Assembly: GCF_008017805.1 (NCBI RefSeq)
Contig: NZ_VRTT01000025.1
Span: 1-64,000, forward strand
DNA length: 64,000 nucleotides
Direction of reading: 5' to 3'
Origin: Paenibacillus sp. N3.4
GTDB taxonomy: Bacteria > Bacillota > Bacilli > Paenibacillales > NBRC-103111
Both the position numbers and the translations under genes were made by a program. Below the pieces are notes generated by a model, which worked only from the letters and a program-made list of their open reading frames with translations, had not been told where the DNA came from and did no database searches. Each line of letters starts with the position of its first letter. Within the stretch, counting starts at the first letter, position 1. Positions 47,195-56,141 of the stretch are shown piece after piece.

Positions 47195-48479
47195 AGACGC
47201 TTTTGGCACACTGGAGTTGCCCGATGATGTGCTGTACGGAGTGCAAACAGCGCGCACAGTTTCCAATATGAGCTTTTCCGGACATAGCTTGTCGCAGTAT
47301 CCGATTTATATCCAATCTCTGGCAGCTGTAAAAAAAGCGGCGGCGTTAGCCAATGCAAGGACTGGAATCATTGACCCAGCCATCTCTGCATCCATTGTTG
47401 GGGCTTGTGATGAATTAATCGCAGGAAAGCATACGGATCAGTTTCCTGTGGATGCCTTCCATGGAGGCGGCAGCATCGGTATCAATATGAATATCAATGA
47501 AGTCATAGCCGCTCTGGCAGGTGACCAGGTGAATCCTGCGGATCATGTGAATGCCTCACAATCTACGGCAGATGTTTGCCATACGGCGATCCGAATTGCA
47601 CTGATAGAAACGGTTAAGCCCCTGGAGCAAAGCTTGCTTCAAATAATCCAGACCCTGGAGCTAAAAGCGGAGCAACTGAAACCGGTGAGCACCATTGCGA
47701 GAACATGTTGGCAGGATGGCATGAGGGTTTCCGCGGGTGTATTGTTTCAGGCTGCAGCTTCTGCCTTGAAACGCCGCATTGAAGCAGTGAGCCTGGCAGT
47801 TGAGGACATACACCGAATCAACTTGGGCGGTACTGTTATTGGTTCGGGTATGGGCGCGAGCAGTTCTTATCGGGAAGCGGTAATTCCACTTTTGGCCGAG
47901 GTCACGGGGCTTCACTTACAAGAACGAGCGGATCTATATGATGCCGCGCAATATCCTGACGATTTAGGACGTTTGTCTTCCGAGATACGTCTGACGTCAG
48001 TCGTGCTTGTCAAACTGGCTAAAGATTTGCGTCTGCTGTCTTCAGGACCAGAGACCGGACTCTCAGAGCTGGTACTTCCGGCTGTTCAGGCGGGATCCTC
48101 TTTTTTCCCAGGTAAAGTAAATCCGGTTATTCCGGAAACCGTCATTCAGTGCGGATTATTAATCAATGGCAATGACTCGGTGATCCAATCGGCAGTAGAG
48201 CTTGGCGAAGTGCATTTGAATTTGGCCGACGGTTTGATGGGGACTCTTCTGCTGGATAACATGCAGATGCTTTGGCGTGCAGCTGTTATTTTTGAATCAA
48301 AATGCTTGTTTGGCATTACGGTCAATGAGGACATCTGCAAAAGATATGCAGACAGCTTCATTCCGCTAATCGTCGATTTAAAGGAACAATATGGCTATGA
48401 ACAGGTTGCTTTATGGATAAAACAATGGGGACCTCAGCAAATCAGAGAGAAATTCGGGAGGAGCGAGAAGCATGAGTAA
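47181..48479 (+). CDS. Aspartase/fumarase-superfamily lyase with altered substrate loops
   Basis: A 432-residue lyase. I placed the start at ATG 47181, inside the end of the ATPase gene, because the conserved VEDAFGTLELPDDVLYGVQT opening begins there. The catalytic loop GSSFFPGKVNPV keeps the base Ser and the K-x-N of the family. Substrate-contact loops differ from aspartase and fumarase: GTSTNMN is replaced by GIGINMN-like sequence (GGSIGINMN), SQSTND by SQSTAD and THLQD by TCWQD. It should catalyse a beta-elimination from an amine or alcohol, but not with aspartate. Given the quaternary-amine transporter, release of trimethylamine from a betaine, as ergothionase does, is an attractive guess. 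The next gene overlaps by eight bases. Confidence 0.8.
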   Translation: MRKVEDAFGTLELPDDVLYGVQTARTVSNMSFSGHSLSQYPIYIQSLAAVKKAAALANARTGIIDPAISASIVGACDELIAGKHTDQFPVDAFHGGGSIGINMNINEVIAALAGDQVNPADHVNASQSTADVCHTAIRIALIETVKPLEQSLLQIIQTLELKAEQLKPVSTIARTCWQDGMRVSAGVLFQAAASALKRRIEAVSLAVEDIHRINLGGTVIGSGMGASSSYREAVIPLLAEVTGLHLQERADLYDAAQYPDDLGRLSSEIRLTSVVLVKLAKDLRLLSSGPETGLSELVLPAVQAGSSFFPGKVNPVIPETVIQCGLLINGNDSVIQSAVELGEVHLNLADGLMGTLLLDNMQMLWRAAVIFESKCLFGITVNEDICKRYADSFIPLIVDLKEQYGYEQVALWIKQWGPQQIREKFGRSEKHE

Positions 48480-49968
48480 TATACAGCCTGCCCAATTGGA
48501 TTGGGCTCAAGATTGGTTAAGAGGGACGAAATCTTTGTATATCGGCGGGGAATGGGTGGAAGGCGGAGGTTCACTGTTAAGCTCGATCAATCCTGCAAAC
48601 GGGCAGGAGTTGGGAACGTTTCGCGGAGCTGATGAAGAGAATGTGAATCAGGCGGTTGCCGCTGCTCGTGAGGCTTTTGAAGCTGGCGAATGGAAGTCGA
48701 TGTCCCGCAAGGAACGGGGACGCATCATGTGGAAAATCGCGGCATGCATCCGCGAACATCATGCGGAACTGGCGACACTGGAGTCGCTGGATAATGGGAA
48801 GCTGTACAAAGAGGCTTATATCGACGATGTGACGGAAGCAGCTGAGCTGTTCGAGTATTACGGCGGCTGGGTAGATAAATTTTATGGTGAAGTGAGTCCG
48901 GTTGAAGGCAATTTTACCAGCTTTACGACCAAGGATCCAATCGGGGTATGCGGTCAGATCGTTCCTTGGAACTTCCCGATCGTGATGGGCGTGTGGAAGC
49001 TTGCTCCTGCCCTTGCCATGGGGAATACGGTCGTTTTCAAGCCTTCAAGCGCAACGAGCTATTCCATCATTCGTTTATTTGAAATTATTCATGATTCGTG
49101 TTTGCTTCCGAAGGGAACGATCAACCTGATCCTTGGCGAAGGCCGAATCGGTTCATATATTACCCGCCATATGGGCGTGGACAAAGTTTCTTTCACAGGC
49201 AGCACAGGAGTTGGCAAACAGCTCGTTCACGATTCCGCGGATTCGAACTTAAAACCTGTGACGCTGGAGCTTGGCGGGAAATCGCCTAACCTTATTTTCG
49301 CTGATGCGCCGAATATGGATGCTGCCATCGAACGCTCCTTCTATGGTTTGTTTACCCATAAAGGGGAGAAATGCTCAGCGCCGACAAGGCTGTTCGTAGA
49401 ACGGCCTGTTTATGAAAGAGTCGTAAATAAGCTTACGGAATATGCTGACGGCTATAAACTAGGTGATCCTTTTGATTCAGAAGCGCATCAAGGACCTCAG
49501 GTTTCCAAAGCACATATGGAAAGTATTCTGGGTTATATCCAGAAAGGCGTAGAGCAAGGAGCTCGCATTGCAGCCGGCGGTTATCGTGACACCGAAGGTA
49601 CGAACGAACAGGGATATTTTGTAAGGCCCACGATCTTGGCTGACGTAACAAATGATATGATCGTGGCTCAAGAAGAGATCTTTGGACCGGTGCTTGTTGT
49701 AATCGCTTTTGATACCGAAGAGGAAGCCGTTCGATTGGCGAATGATTCCATATACGGATTAGCTGCAGGCCTTTGGACGAATGATGTGGCTAGAGCGCAT
49801 CGAGTAGCTAAGAAGCTGGATGCAGGCCAAGTATTCATCAATCGATATGGCTGCTACGACTATGCAAGCCCATTCGGCGGTTTTAAGCAAAGCGGATGGG
49901 GCAAAGAGTACGCCATTCATTCCTTGAACTCCTATACAAAAACAAAAGCAATATGGATTGCTCATTAA
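48472..49968 (+). CDS. NAD-dependent aldehyde dehydrogenase 2
   Basis: A 498-residue aldehyde dehydrogenase of the broad class I/II type that includes betaine- and phenylacetaldehyde dehydrogenases. The cofactor site IVPWNFPIVMG, FTGSTGVGKQ, general base Glu in TLELGGKSP, and nucleophile in HKGEKCSAPTR are in place. The region around the catalytic Cys is unusual (GEKCSAP instead of GQCCxA). It oxidises an aldehyde to an acid, probably the product of one of the two alcohol dehydrogenases downstream. Confidence 0.9.
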   Translation: MSNIQPAQLDWAQDWLRGTKSLYIGGEWVEGGGSLLSSINPANGQELGTFRGADEENVNQAVAAAREAFEAGEWKSMSRKERGRIMWKIAACIREHHAELATLESLDNGKLYKEAYIDDVTEAAELFEYYGGWVDKFYGEVSPVEGNFTSFTTKDPIGVCGQIVPWNFPIVMGVWKLAPALAMGNTVVFKPSSATSYSIIRLFEIIHDSCLLPKGTINLILGEGRIGSYITRHMGVDKVSFTGSTGVGKQLVHDSADSNLKPVTLELGGKSPNLIFADAPNMDAAIERSFYGLFTHKGEKCSAPTRLFVERPVYERVVNKLTEYADGYKLGDPFDSEAHQGPQVSKAHMESILGYIQKGVEQGARIAAGGYRDTEGTNEQGYFVRPTILADVTNDMIVAQEEIFGPVLVVIAFDTEEEAVRLANDSIYGLAAGLWTNDVARAHRVAKKLDAGQVFINRYGCYDYASPFGGFKQSGWGKEYAIHSLNSYTKTKAIWIAH

Positions 49969-49988
49969 TATAGAGAGGAAGTACCAAA

Positions 49989-51113
49989 ATGAAAATGAAA
50001 GCAGCCGTGATGACGGAAATCGGAAAACCTCTTTCTATTACTGAAGTAGAGCTCGCCGAGCCTAGGGCAAATGAAGTGTTGGTCAAAATTGAAGCAACCG
50101 GCGTATGTCACAGCGACTACAACGCCTTATTCGATGAGACAACGCTGATCCCTACCATTCTGGGCCACGAAGGAGCTGGCACTGTTATGGAGGTGGGTCC
50201 GAATGTGAAAACAGTGAAACCCGGAGATAAGGTCGCCTTAAGCTGGGTTCCGTTTTGCGGAACCTGTGAATTTTGTCAGACAGGCAAGGTGAACTTGTGC
50301 GAATCCGCATTTGGACCGATGTTTGCAGGCACACTTCTTGATGGAACAACCCGACTGAGTATGAATGGAAATAAGGTGTATCATAATTCGCTTTTATCGA
50401 CGTTTGCCGAGTATACGGTTGTCCCGGAAATGAGTTGTGTGAAGCTGCCGGATGAAATGCCTTTCGCACAAGCATCCTTGATTGGCTGTGGCGTGGCTAC
50501 CGGTTATGGAGCCGCTGTACGAGCAGCGGAAGTAACGCCAGGCTCAACGGTAGCCGTATTTGGCATCGGGGGCGTTGGCGTTAATGCCATTCAAGGAGCC
50601 CGTATTGCGGGTGCCTCCAAAATCATTGCTTGCGATTTAAAAGCACAGAATCTCGAAATTGCCAAGAAGTTCGGAGCTACACATACCATTAACGTTGGAG
50701 AAGTCGACGTACCCGAGGCCCTAAGGGAGCTGACCGGAGGCTTCGGTGTCCATTATGCGATTGATTGCACGGGAAATACAAATGCGGCCTCATCGGCGTG
50801 GCAGGGGACTCGCAAAGGCGGAACTATTGTTGTCATAGGCGCTTTCAATCCTAAAAAGGAATTGGCGCTTCCGGCAGGCGGATTTCACCGAGTCGGCAAA
50901 ATCCTTAAAGGCAGCTTTTACGGGGATGTCCATCCGTTCCGTGATTTCCCCATCATTGCCCAATTGTATTTGGACGGTAAGCTTGAACTGGATGAACTGG
51001 TGCTTTCTCGCATTCGTTTGGATGAGATTAATCAAGCATTTGACTCGTTTCATGATCATTCTTGCTTAAACGTAGGACGGACCATCATCGAATTTGGGAG
51101 GAACGGACAATGA
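49989..51113 (+). CDS. Zinc-dependent alcohol dehydrogenase, class III-like
   Basis: A 374-residue medium-chain dehydrogenase. Catalytic zinc ligands appear as GVCHSD and GHEGAG with a later Cys (IGCGVATGYGA). The structural-zinc lobe has CGTCEFCQTGKVNLC. The Rossmann motif is GIGGVGVNAIQG. The layout follows the class III/formaldehyde-type branch used on alcohols or hemithioacetals. The RBS is AGAGGAAG. It is followed without gap by the iron-type dehydrogenase. Confidence 0.9.
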   Translation: MKMKAAVMTEIGKPLSITEVELAEPRANEVLVKIEATGVCHSDYNALFDETTLIPTILGHEGAGTVMEVGPNVKTVKPGDKVALSWVPFCGTCEFCQTGKVNLCESAFGPMFAGTLLDGTTRLSMNGNKVYHNSLLSTFAEYTVVPEMSCVKLPDEMPFAQASLIGCGVATGYGAAVRAAEVTPGSTVAVFGIGGVGVNAIQGARIAGASKIIACDLKAQNLEIAKKFGATHTINVGEVDVPEALRELTGGFGVHYAIDCTGNTNAASSAWQGTRKGGTIVVIGAFNPKKELALPAGGFHRVGKILKGSFYGDVHPFRDFPIIAQLYLDGKLELDELVLSRIRLDEINQAFDSFHDHSCLNVGRTIIEFGRNGQ

Positions 51114-52279
51114 ATGGATTTGAATTTCAAGCGAAGACGAAACTAGCATTTGGTATTGGACGTTCCCATCAAATTGCGGATGATGTTAAGGCCCTGTCCA
51201 ACGTGTCTATAGCGGTGCTGATCACGGACCCGGGACTTGTTCATCTCGGAGTTCCGGAACCGATTCTTCAGGCTCTTCAGGACGGCGGCATAGAAGCGTA
51301 TTTGTTTTTCGATGTGCAGAGCGATCCGTCCAGCACATCAATTGACCAGGCAGCTGCCATAATCCGAAATTCAGGAGCAGACTGTGTCATCGGACTAGGC
51401 GGCGGCTCGGCCATGGACGTGGCTAAGATGGCAGCGTTGGTTGCGGGAGCAGCTCATCCTGCGGAGCATTATGCATTAATGGCGCATCCTTTCGAAGCGA
51501 AACGGGTCAAATCGATCATGATTCCGACGACTTCGGGTACGGGGGCAGAAGTAACCAGTACGGTCGTATTCTCCACAATCGAGAAACGCAAAGTTTGGGG
51601 CTGGGATGCGGACATGGGACCGGATCTGGCTGTGCTGGACCCGACACTGACCGTCGCTTTGCCCCCGCACTTAACGGCAGCAACCGGTCTTGACGCGATT
51701 GTCCACGCCATTGAAGCCGTTGCAGGAAAACGCAGCAACGCAATGATTCGGGCACTCAGTCTCGAAGCGATTCGTTTACTCAGTCAATCGCTGCTTACAG
51801 CTGTTAAGGAACCGGCCAACCTACAGGCGCGTGGCGATCTAAGTCTTGGCGCAATGCTCGCAGGTATGGCCATCGAACAAGGAGGCACGGGAATCGCTCA
51901 TTGCATAGGTCATGCGCTGGGTACGCTAGGGCGTGTACATCACGGGCGTGCAGTGGCCATTGCGCTTTACGATACGTATGACTGGAACATAGAAGCCAAT
52001 GTTTCGACTCATGCCGATATTGCACGCGCGCTTGGCGTCATCGTTCAGGGGCAGGATGACCTGGCCTTGGCTAGGGCAGGCGCTGCCCGGTTCCGTCAGC
52101 TTGTTGAAGCAAGCGGACTTCAGCTTTCGCTTGCGGGGGAAGGTTTAAGTACAGCGGATTCGGATACATTTGCTGAAATTATGCAAGCGGAGGAAAATGC
52201 GCCTATGCGCAATAATAACTGTCGAGCTTCTTCCACCAGTGAGCTTAGACAGTTTGCTCATGCTATTTTATCTCGATGA
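51110..52279 (+). CDS. Iron-type (group III) alcohol dehydrogenase
   Basis: A 389-residue group III alcohol dehydrogenase. I chose ATG 51110 because it overlaps the preceding stop as ATGA and has GGGAGGAA in front; a frame start 48 bp earlier lacks an RBS. The NAD site reads GLGGGSAMD and the classical TTSGTGAE follows. Metal ligands are the Asp and His of LDAIVHAIEA and the histidines in AHCIGHALG and HHGRAVA. Choline dehydrogenase GbsB of Bacillus belongs to this group, but the specificity here is not known. Confidence 0.88.
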   Translation: MNGFEFQAKTKLAFGIGRSHQIADDVKALSNVSIAVLITDPGLVHLGVPEPILQALQDGGIEAYLFFDVQSDPSSTSIDQAAAIIRNSGADCVIGLGGGSAMDVAKMAALVAGAAHPAEHYALMAHPFEAKRVKSIMIPTTSGTGAEVTSTVVFSTIEKRKVWGWDADMGPDLAVLDPTLTVALPPHLTAATGLDAIVHAIEAVAGKRSNAMIRALSLEAIRLLSQSLLTAVKEPANLQARGDLSLGAMLAGMAIEQGGTGIAHCIGHALGTLGRVHHGRAVAIALYDTYDWNIEANVSTHADIARALGVIVQGQDDLALARAGAARFRQLVEASGLQLSLAGEGLSTADSDTFAEIMQAEENAPMRNNNCRASSTSELRQFAHAILSR

Positions 52280-52821
52280 CAACACTATTGATCATTCTTG
52301 CTCTGCAGGTTACTTATGTGACCATGCTGACAACTCGGTTTATCCTGATGGTCAAGGGGTTTCGTTACATTGCTGCTTTGATGAGCGCTTTTGAGATCGG
52401 TATTTATGTCATTGGCTTCAAAATCGTGCTGGATCATTTGAACGAACCGATTAGCTTGATCGTATACTGTTTAAGTTATGGGTTGGGCATTCTTTTAGGG
52501 ACAAAGGTAGAAGAACGCTTGGCACTAGGATTCGTAACGGTTCAAGCGGTGACCAGAGATGAATACGGACATATGGCTGGGGAACTGAGAAGCAAAGGTT
52601 ACGGAGTTACGGTATGGCCCGGTGAAGGGAAGGAAGGAGCGAGATGGGTGATTTCCATGGTCATTCATCGCAAAGAACAGCAGCTGCTTTATCAAGAAAT
52701 CTTAGCCATCGATCCGCAGGCTTTCGTTGTGTCGTATGAGCCGAATTTGTTTCATGGTGGTTTTCTAATCAAAAAATCATTGTGGAATCGGCCTCCTTTG
52801 GTAGAAATGAAACGGAAATAG
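52276..52821 (+). CDS. DUF2179/UPF0316 membrane protein (YebE-like)
   Basis: A 181-residue protein with three transmembrane helices in the first 75 residues (the last is LIVYCLSYGLGILLGTKVEE) and a small cytoplasmic alpha/beta DUF2179-type domain behind. It matches the UPF0316 family of Bacillales. The family's function is not established. It is coupled to the iron dehydrogenase by an ATGA overlap, so it belongs to the sigma-54 operon and may protect against or signal the transported compound. Confidence 0.75.
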   Translation: MTTLLIILALQVTYVTMLTTRFILMVKGFRYIAALMSAFEIGIYVIGFKIVLDHLNEPISLIVYCLSYGLGILLGTKVEERLALGFVTVQAVTRDEYGHMAGELRSKGYGVTVWPGEGKEGARWVISMVIHRKEQQLLYQEILAIDPQAFVVSYEPNLFHGGFLIKKSLWNRPPLVEMKRK

Positions 52822-52831
52822 TGGTGTAAAG

Positions 52832-52875
52832 GCCGGTGTTCCTCATGGGAACATCGGCTGTTCCCGTATTTTTCA
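52832..52875 (+). terminator. Hairpin between the catabolic genes and rpoN
   Basis: GCCGGTGTTCC pairs with GGAACATCGGC (11 bp, one wobble, five-base loop). The T-run is eleven bases downstream (GTATTTTTC), so termination may be only partial, attenuating rather than abolishing read-through into rpoN. Confidence 0.6.
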
Positions 52876-52980
52876 TGAGGATTTGTATGTTTTTACTAAT
52901 AATGAAGTAAGATGATCATAAGGAAATACTGCGTATGAAAAAGGCCACTTGGGACGGGTTTTAAGTTGGGGGTGTGAAAA

Positions 52981-54285
52981 ATGTTCCACAATCTTGTAAC
53001 CGCTGTAGCGCAAAATGTTCATTTGCATGTAACACCGGAGCTCAAACAATCTCTTTTTATATTGCAGCAATCTTCGGAGGAGCTGGGTGAGTTTCTGCAA
53101 ATGAAAGCCGTAGAGAATCCGATGCTTAATATAGAATGGCCCTCTATGCGTTTTGGGATCGGTACGTCTTCGAATTTGGCAAGCATAGATTCTAAAGATC
53201 GCTTGTTAAGCAATATTAGTAAAGCTGAGGATACCATTGAATCCATGCTGCTTGCTCAGCTTAGGGTGAAGAATATTTCTATGAGCGCCTATGCTGTTGC
53301 AGCTTATTTGGCCGGGAACCTCAATGAATCCGGATACTTGGATGTTCCAGTTGCCGTAGTTTCTGAGGCACTCGGTATAGGCGAAGAGGAAGTCATAAAG
53401 GTACTGGTGTACCTGCAAGCCTTGGAACCAGCGGGTATCGCTGCCCGGGATCTAAAAGAATGTTTATTGCTGCAAATTAGACGTGATTCTAATCCCGACC
53501 CATGGGCAGAGATTGTCATCGAGAAATATGTGCAAGAACTCGCCGGAGGCAAGTTAAAACAAATCGCAGACAAGCTGAATCTTACCTTGGATATACTTCG
53601 GAGAACACAGAATTACATCCGTACGCTCAATCCTCGCCCAGGGATTTCATTTGGTGAACAAACGCAAAGTTATAGGCTTCCGGATGCTATCATTCAAAAG
53701 GAGCACGGAGAATATGCGTTGTACATGACCGACGCTTATCTTCCGAAAGTGGCTCTTAACAAGGAGTACCACACCCGTTTATTGGGAAATATGACCAAAG
53801 AGGGATCACTTTATCTGCGGAAGCAGACTCATGATGCGGAGCAACTGGTCAAAAGCCTAGAGCAGAGAAAAACAACATTAACGCGGGTTATTGAAATCAT
53901 CTTGGATGAACAAAAATCTTTTTTTGACGTTGGAGTTTCCCATTTAAAGCCGATGAACTTAAAAACGGTTGCCGCGCGTCTGGATCTTCATGAATCAACG
54001 ATCAGTCGTGCGGTGCAAAACAAATGTATCCAGACTCCGCAAGGTTGGTATGAATTGAAGTTCTTCTTCCCCTCCGGTATATCCACAACTGACGGAGAGA
54101 ATACATCCGGAGAGAGTATGAAATCGGAAATCAAATCTTTGATTCATCAAGAGGATAAAAAACATCCGTTATCCGATCAACAGCTAACGGATCTCTTGGT
54201 CAAGCAAGGCATTCAAATCTCACGGCGAACAGTTATGAAGTACCGCGAGGAAATGAAAATTCCCTCATCGAGGCTTCGTTCCTAG
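52981..54285 (+). CDS. rpoN: RNA polymerase sigma-54 factor
   Basis: A 434-residue sigma-54 (SigL) with all regions. Region I (about 15-55) is Gln/Leu-rich (LKQSLFILQQSSEELGEFL). The core-binding domain follows (about 80-270), an HTH lies near 320-350, and the C-terminal RpoN box SRRTVMKYRE is at about 412-421. It recognises -24/-12 promoters but needs an AAA+ activator. The encoded activator (37307) and consensus promoter (41158) in the same stretch make a closed regulatory circuit. The ATG follows GGGGGTG. I see no obvious -24/-12 site directly upstream, so it is expressed by read-through or from an unrecognised promoter. Confidence 0.93.
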   Translation: MFHNLVTAVAQNVHLHVTPELKQSLFILQQSSEELGEFLQMKAVENPMLNIEWPSMRFGIGTSSNLASIDSKDRLLSNISKAEDTIESMLLAQLRVKNISMSAYAVAAYLAGNLNESGYLDVPVAVVSEALGIGEEEVIKVLVYLQALEPAGIAARDLKECLLLQIRRDSNPDPWAEIVIEKYVQELAGGKLKQIADKLNLTLDILRRTQNYIRTLNPRPGISFGEQTQSYRLPDAIIQKEHGEYALYMTDAYLPKVALNKEYHTRLLGNMTKEGSLYLRKQTHDAEQLVKSLEQRKTTLTRVIEIILDEQKSFFDVGVSHLKPMNLKTVAARLDLHESTISRAVQNKCIQTPQGWYELKFFFPSGISTTDGENTSGESMKSEIKSLIHQEDKKHPLSDQQLTDLLVKQGIQISRRTVMKYREEMKIPSSRLRS

Positions 54286-54287
54286 CC

Positions 54288-55193
54288 TTGCTTACGCTCG
54301 CGGGTGTTGATGCGTTCCCGATTTGTTTGGACACACGGGATACGGACGAAATCATTCGAACCATTAAGGCTATTAGCCCGATATTCGGCGTTATTAATCT
54401 GGAAGATATTAGTTCCCCGCGATGTTTTGACATTGAAACTAGGTTGGCTGACGAATTAGACATACCCGTTTTCCATGACGATCAGCACGGAACAGCGGTT
54501 GTTGTGATAGCAGGTCTTTTGAATGCGCTTAAGGTTGTTGGGAAACGGATTGAAAATATCCGTGTTGTGGTAAATGGGATAGGTGCAGCAGGCGTATCGA
54601 TTTGTAAAATGCTGCTTTCAGCGGGAGTTACACGTCTTGTTCCTGTGGACCGAGAAGGCGCGATCCTTCGAGGAGGAACCTATTCACACCTCATGTGGCA
54701 GTGGTTGTCGGAGCAGCCTCAGGTTGAAGCGATTGAGGGTCTCTTGCCCGATAGGCTGCAAGGCGCTGATGTGTTTATCGGCGTTTCGAGGGGAGGCTTG
54801 CTGCATGCACAAGATGTGCAGCGCATGGCAACCAACAGCATTGTATTCGCTATGGCCAATCCGCACCCGGAAATTGACCCAGAGGAAGCTCTCCCTTATG
54901 TGCGCGTTTTCGCAACAGGACGCAGCGATTATCCAAATCAAATTAACAATGTGCTGGTATTCCCGGGCATTTTTAGAGGAGCGCTCGATTGCCGGGCACG
55001 CCATATTAACGAGCCCATGAAGCTTGCGGCAGCGAGAGCCATTGCTTCCGTTGTTACGGAGAGCGAACTGAACGACCAGTATATCATCCCTAGTATTTTC
55101 AATGATCAGGTGGTGATTAAGGTGCGTAAAGCTATTATCGAGGCTGCTATTTTAACGGGAGTAGCGCGCCGAATCCCTCCTGATTTTAGATAA
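54288..55193 (+). pseudogene. Malic enzyme, N-terminal third deleted
   Basis: The 301-codon frame covers the end of the malic domain (AGVDAFPICLDT, then the metal-site FHDDQHGTAVVV) and all of the NAD-binding domain (VVNGIGAAGVSI, MANPHPEI). Malic enzymes of this size class have about 400 residues; roughly the first 100, with the catalytic Tyr and the start, are missing. Homology begins within a dozen codons of the rpoN stop, with no RBS or proper start (a TTG is the first possible codon). A deletion seems to have joined the rpoN end to the middle of the malic gene. The product should be inactive. Confidence 0.85.
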
Positions 55194-55348
55194 TGTTACA
55201 GTCGTCGTTTTCTTGTTTTGCTTTTCTTAAGGCTCCGACTATTCTTGGTTCATTAGTAACTTACCAAAAATTACAAGGGGATATAGCGGTAAAGTTTGCT
55301 CAATTACAATAAAATGACTAGGACCCTATCTTCATTAGTAACAACGTA

Positions 55349-55402
55349 AAAAATCTGCTCAATCTCTCGCTGCTGCGAAATGAGATCAAGCAGATTTTTT
55401 TC
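55349..55402 (+). terminator. Terminator of the AAAAATCTGC family
   Basis: AAAAATCTGCTCAATCTC pairs with GAGATCAAGCAGATTTTT, one mismatch, followed by T7. It ends the sigma-54 island. Confidence 0.75.
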
Positions 55403-55455
55403 AGTTGCTTCTAGAAGTGCCTGCAGATTTTGTGTACGTGATTATTTAAATTTGA

Positions 55456-55763
55456 TAAGTCTGTTTTTCATTCTTAAAGAGATGTTGCCAGTCGCTTCTC
55501 TATCTGTAACGCTGAAAAACAGCTTTAAATCTCAAGTTTTCGTCCGTTCTCTCATTTTTCATCTCTGTAAGTCGGTTTTTCATTCTTACAGAACCGCTTT
55601 CAGGGACATCTCTGTCTGTAACGCTGAAAAACAGCTTTTAATCTCAAGTTTTCGTCTGTTCTCTCATTTTTCATCCCTGTAGTAAGTCTGTTTTTCATTC
55701 TTACAGAACCGCTTTCAGGCACATCTCTATCTGTAACACTGAAAAACAGCTTTAAATCTCAAG
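55456..55763. repeat. Tandem repeat of about 112-115 bp, 2.7 copies
   Basis: Units begin at 55456, 55568 and 55683. Each contains CTGTTTTTCATTCTTA near its start and GCTGAAAAACAGCTTT about 60 bp later; these two can pair, so every unit can fold into a hairpin. The third unit ends early. The rest of 55403-56030 has no supported gene. The frames that stay open through it are low complexity and differ between units, so it is not coding. Confidence 0.8.
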
Positions 55764-56033
55764 TAGCTCATCTGCTCGGTGCTTTTTCACCTTTCTAAAG
55801 CTGTTTGTGAGACTGTTGAACAACTCCAGATCGTTGGTCTACAATCGATATTTATGAGGGAAGGGGCATGAGAGAAAAATAAATAATCGATTGAAAACGA
55901 TCAGACAGCCCTACTATCTGCTTCTTAGTCAAACTTTAATCTCCTAAAAGAGTTGTTAGCCCAGTCTCGTTTTCCGTATTACAGCAATCAGTCAGGAACT
56001 GATGGCTATTCTCGAATCAAGTCTGCTGCAGTA

Positions 56034-56141
56034 CTTAGTCATTCTTTTGCTGCAGCACTTAGTCATTTTTTACGTCTGCACTTAGTCATTGTTTACGTCT
56101 GCACTTACTCATTTGTTTTGCCGCGTCACTTACTCATTTCG
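56034..56141. repeat. Five short repeats of about 24 bp overlapping the GH88 gene end
   Basis: CTTAGTCATT (later CTTACTCATT) recurs at 56034, 56058, 56081, 56104 and 56129, spaced 23-25 bp. The last copy encodes the final residues and stop of the GH88 gene on the minus strand. The spacing is uniform but the intervening bases are similar, so this is a tandem repeat rather than a CRISPR array. Confidence 0.7.

Noticed and set aside
41209..52279. Firm assignment of the operon to ergothioneine, choline or carnitine catabolism
   Set aside because: OpuC-type binding proteins and dehydrogenases do not reveal substrate by motif; kept only as a hypothesis.
56034..56141. Regular repeats that could be taken for a CRISPR array
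   Set aside because: Units are about 24 bp with similar, not unique, intervening bases, and no cas genes are present.
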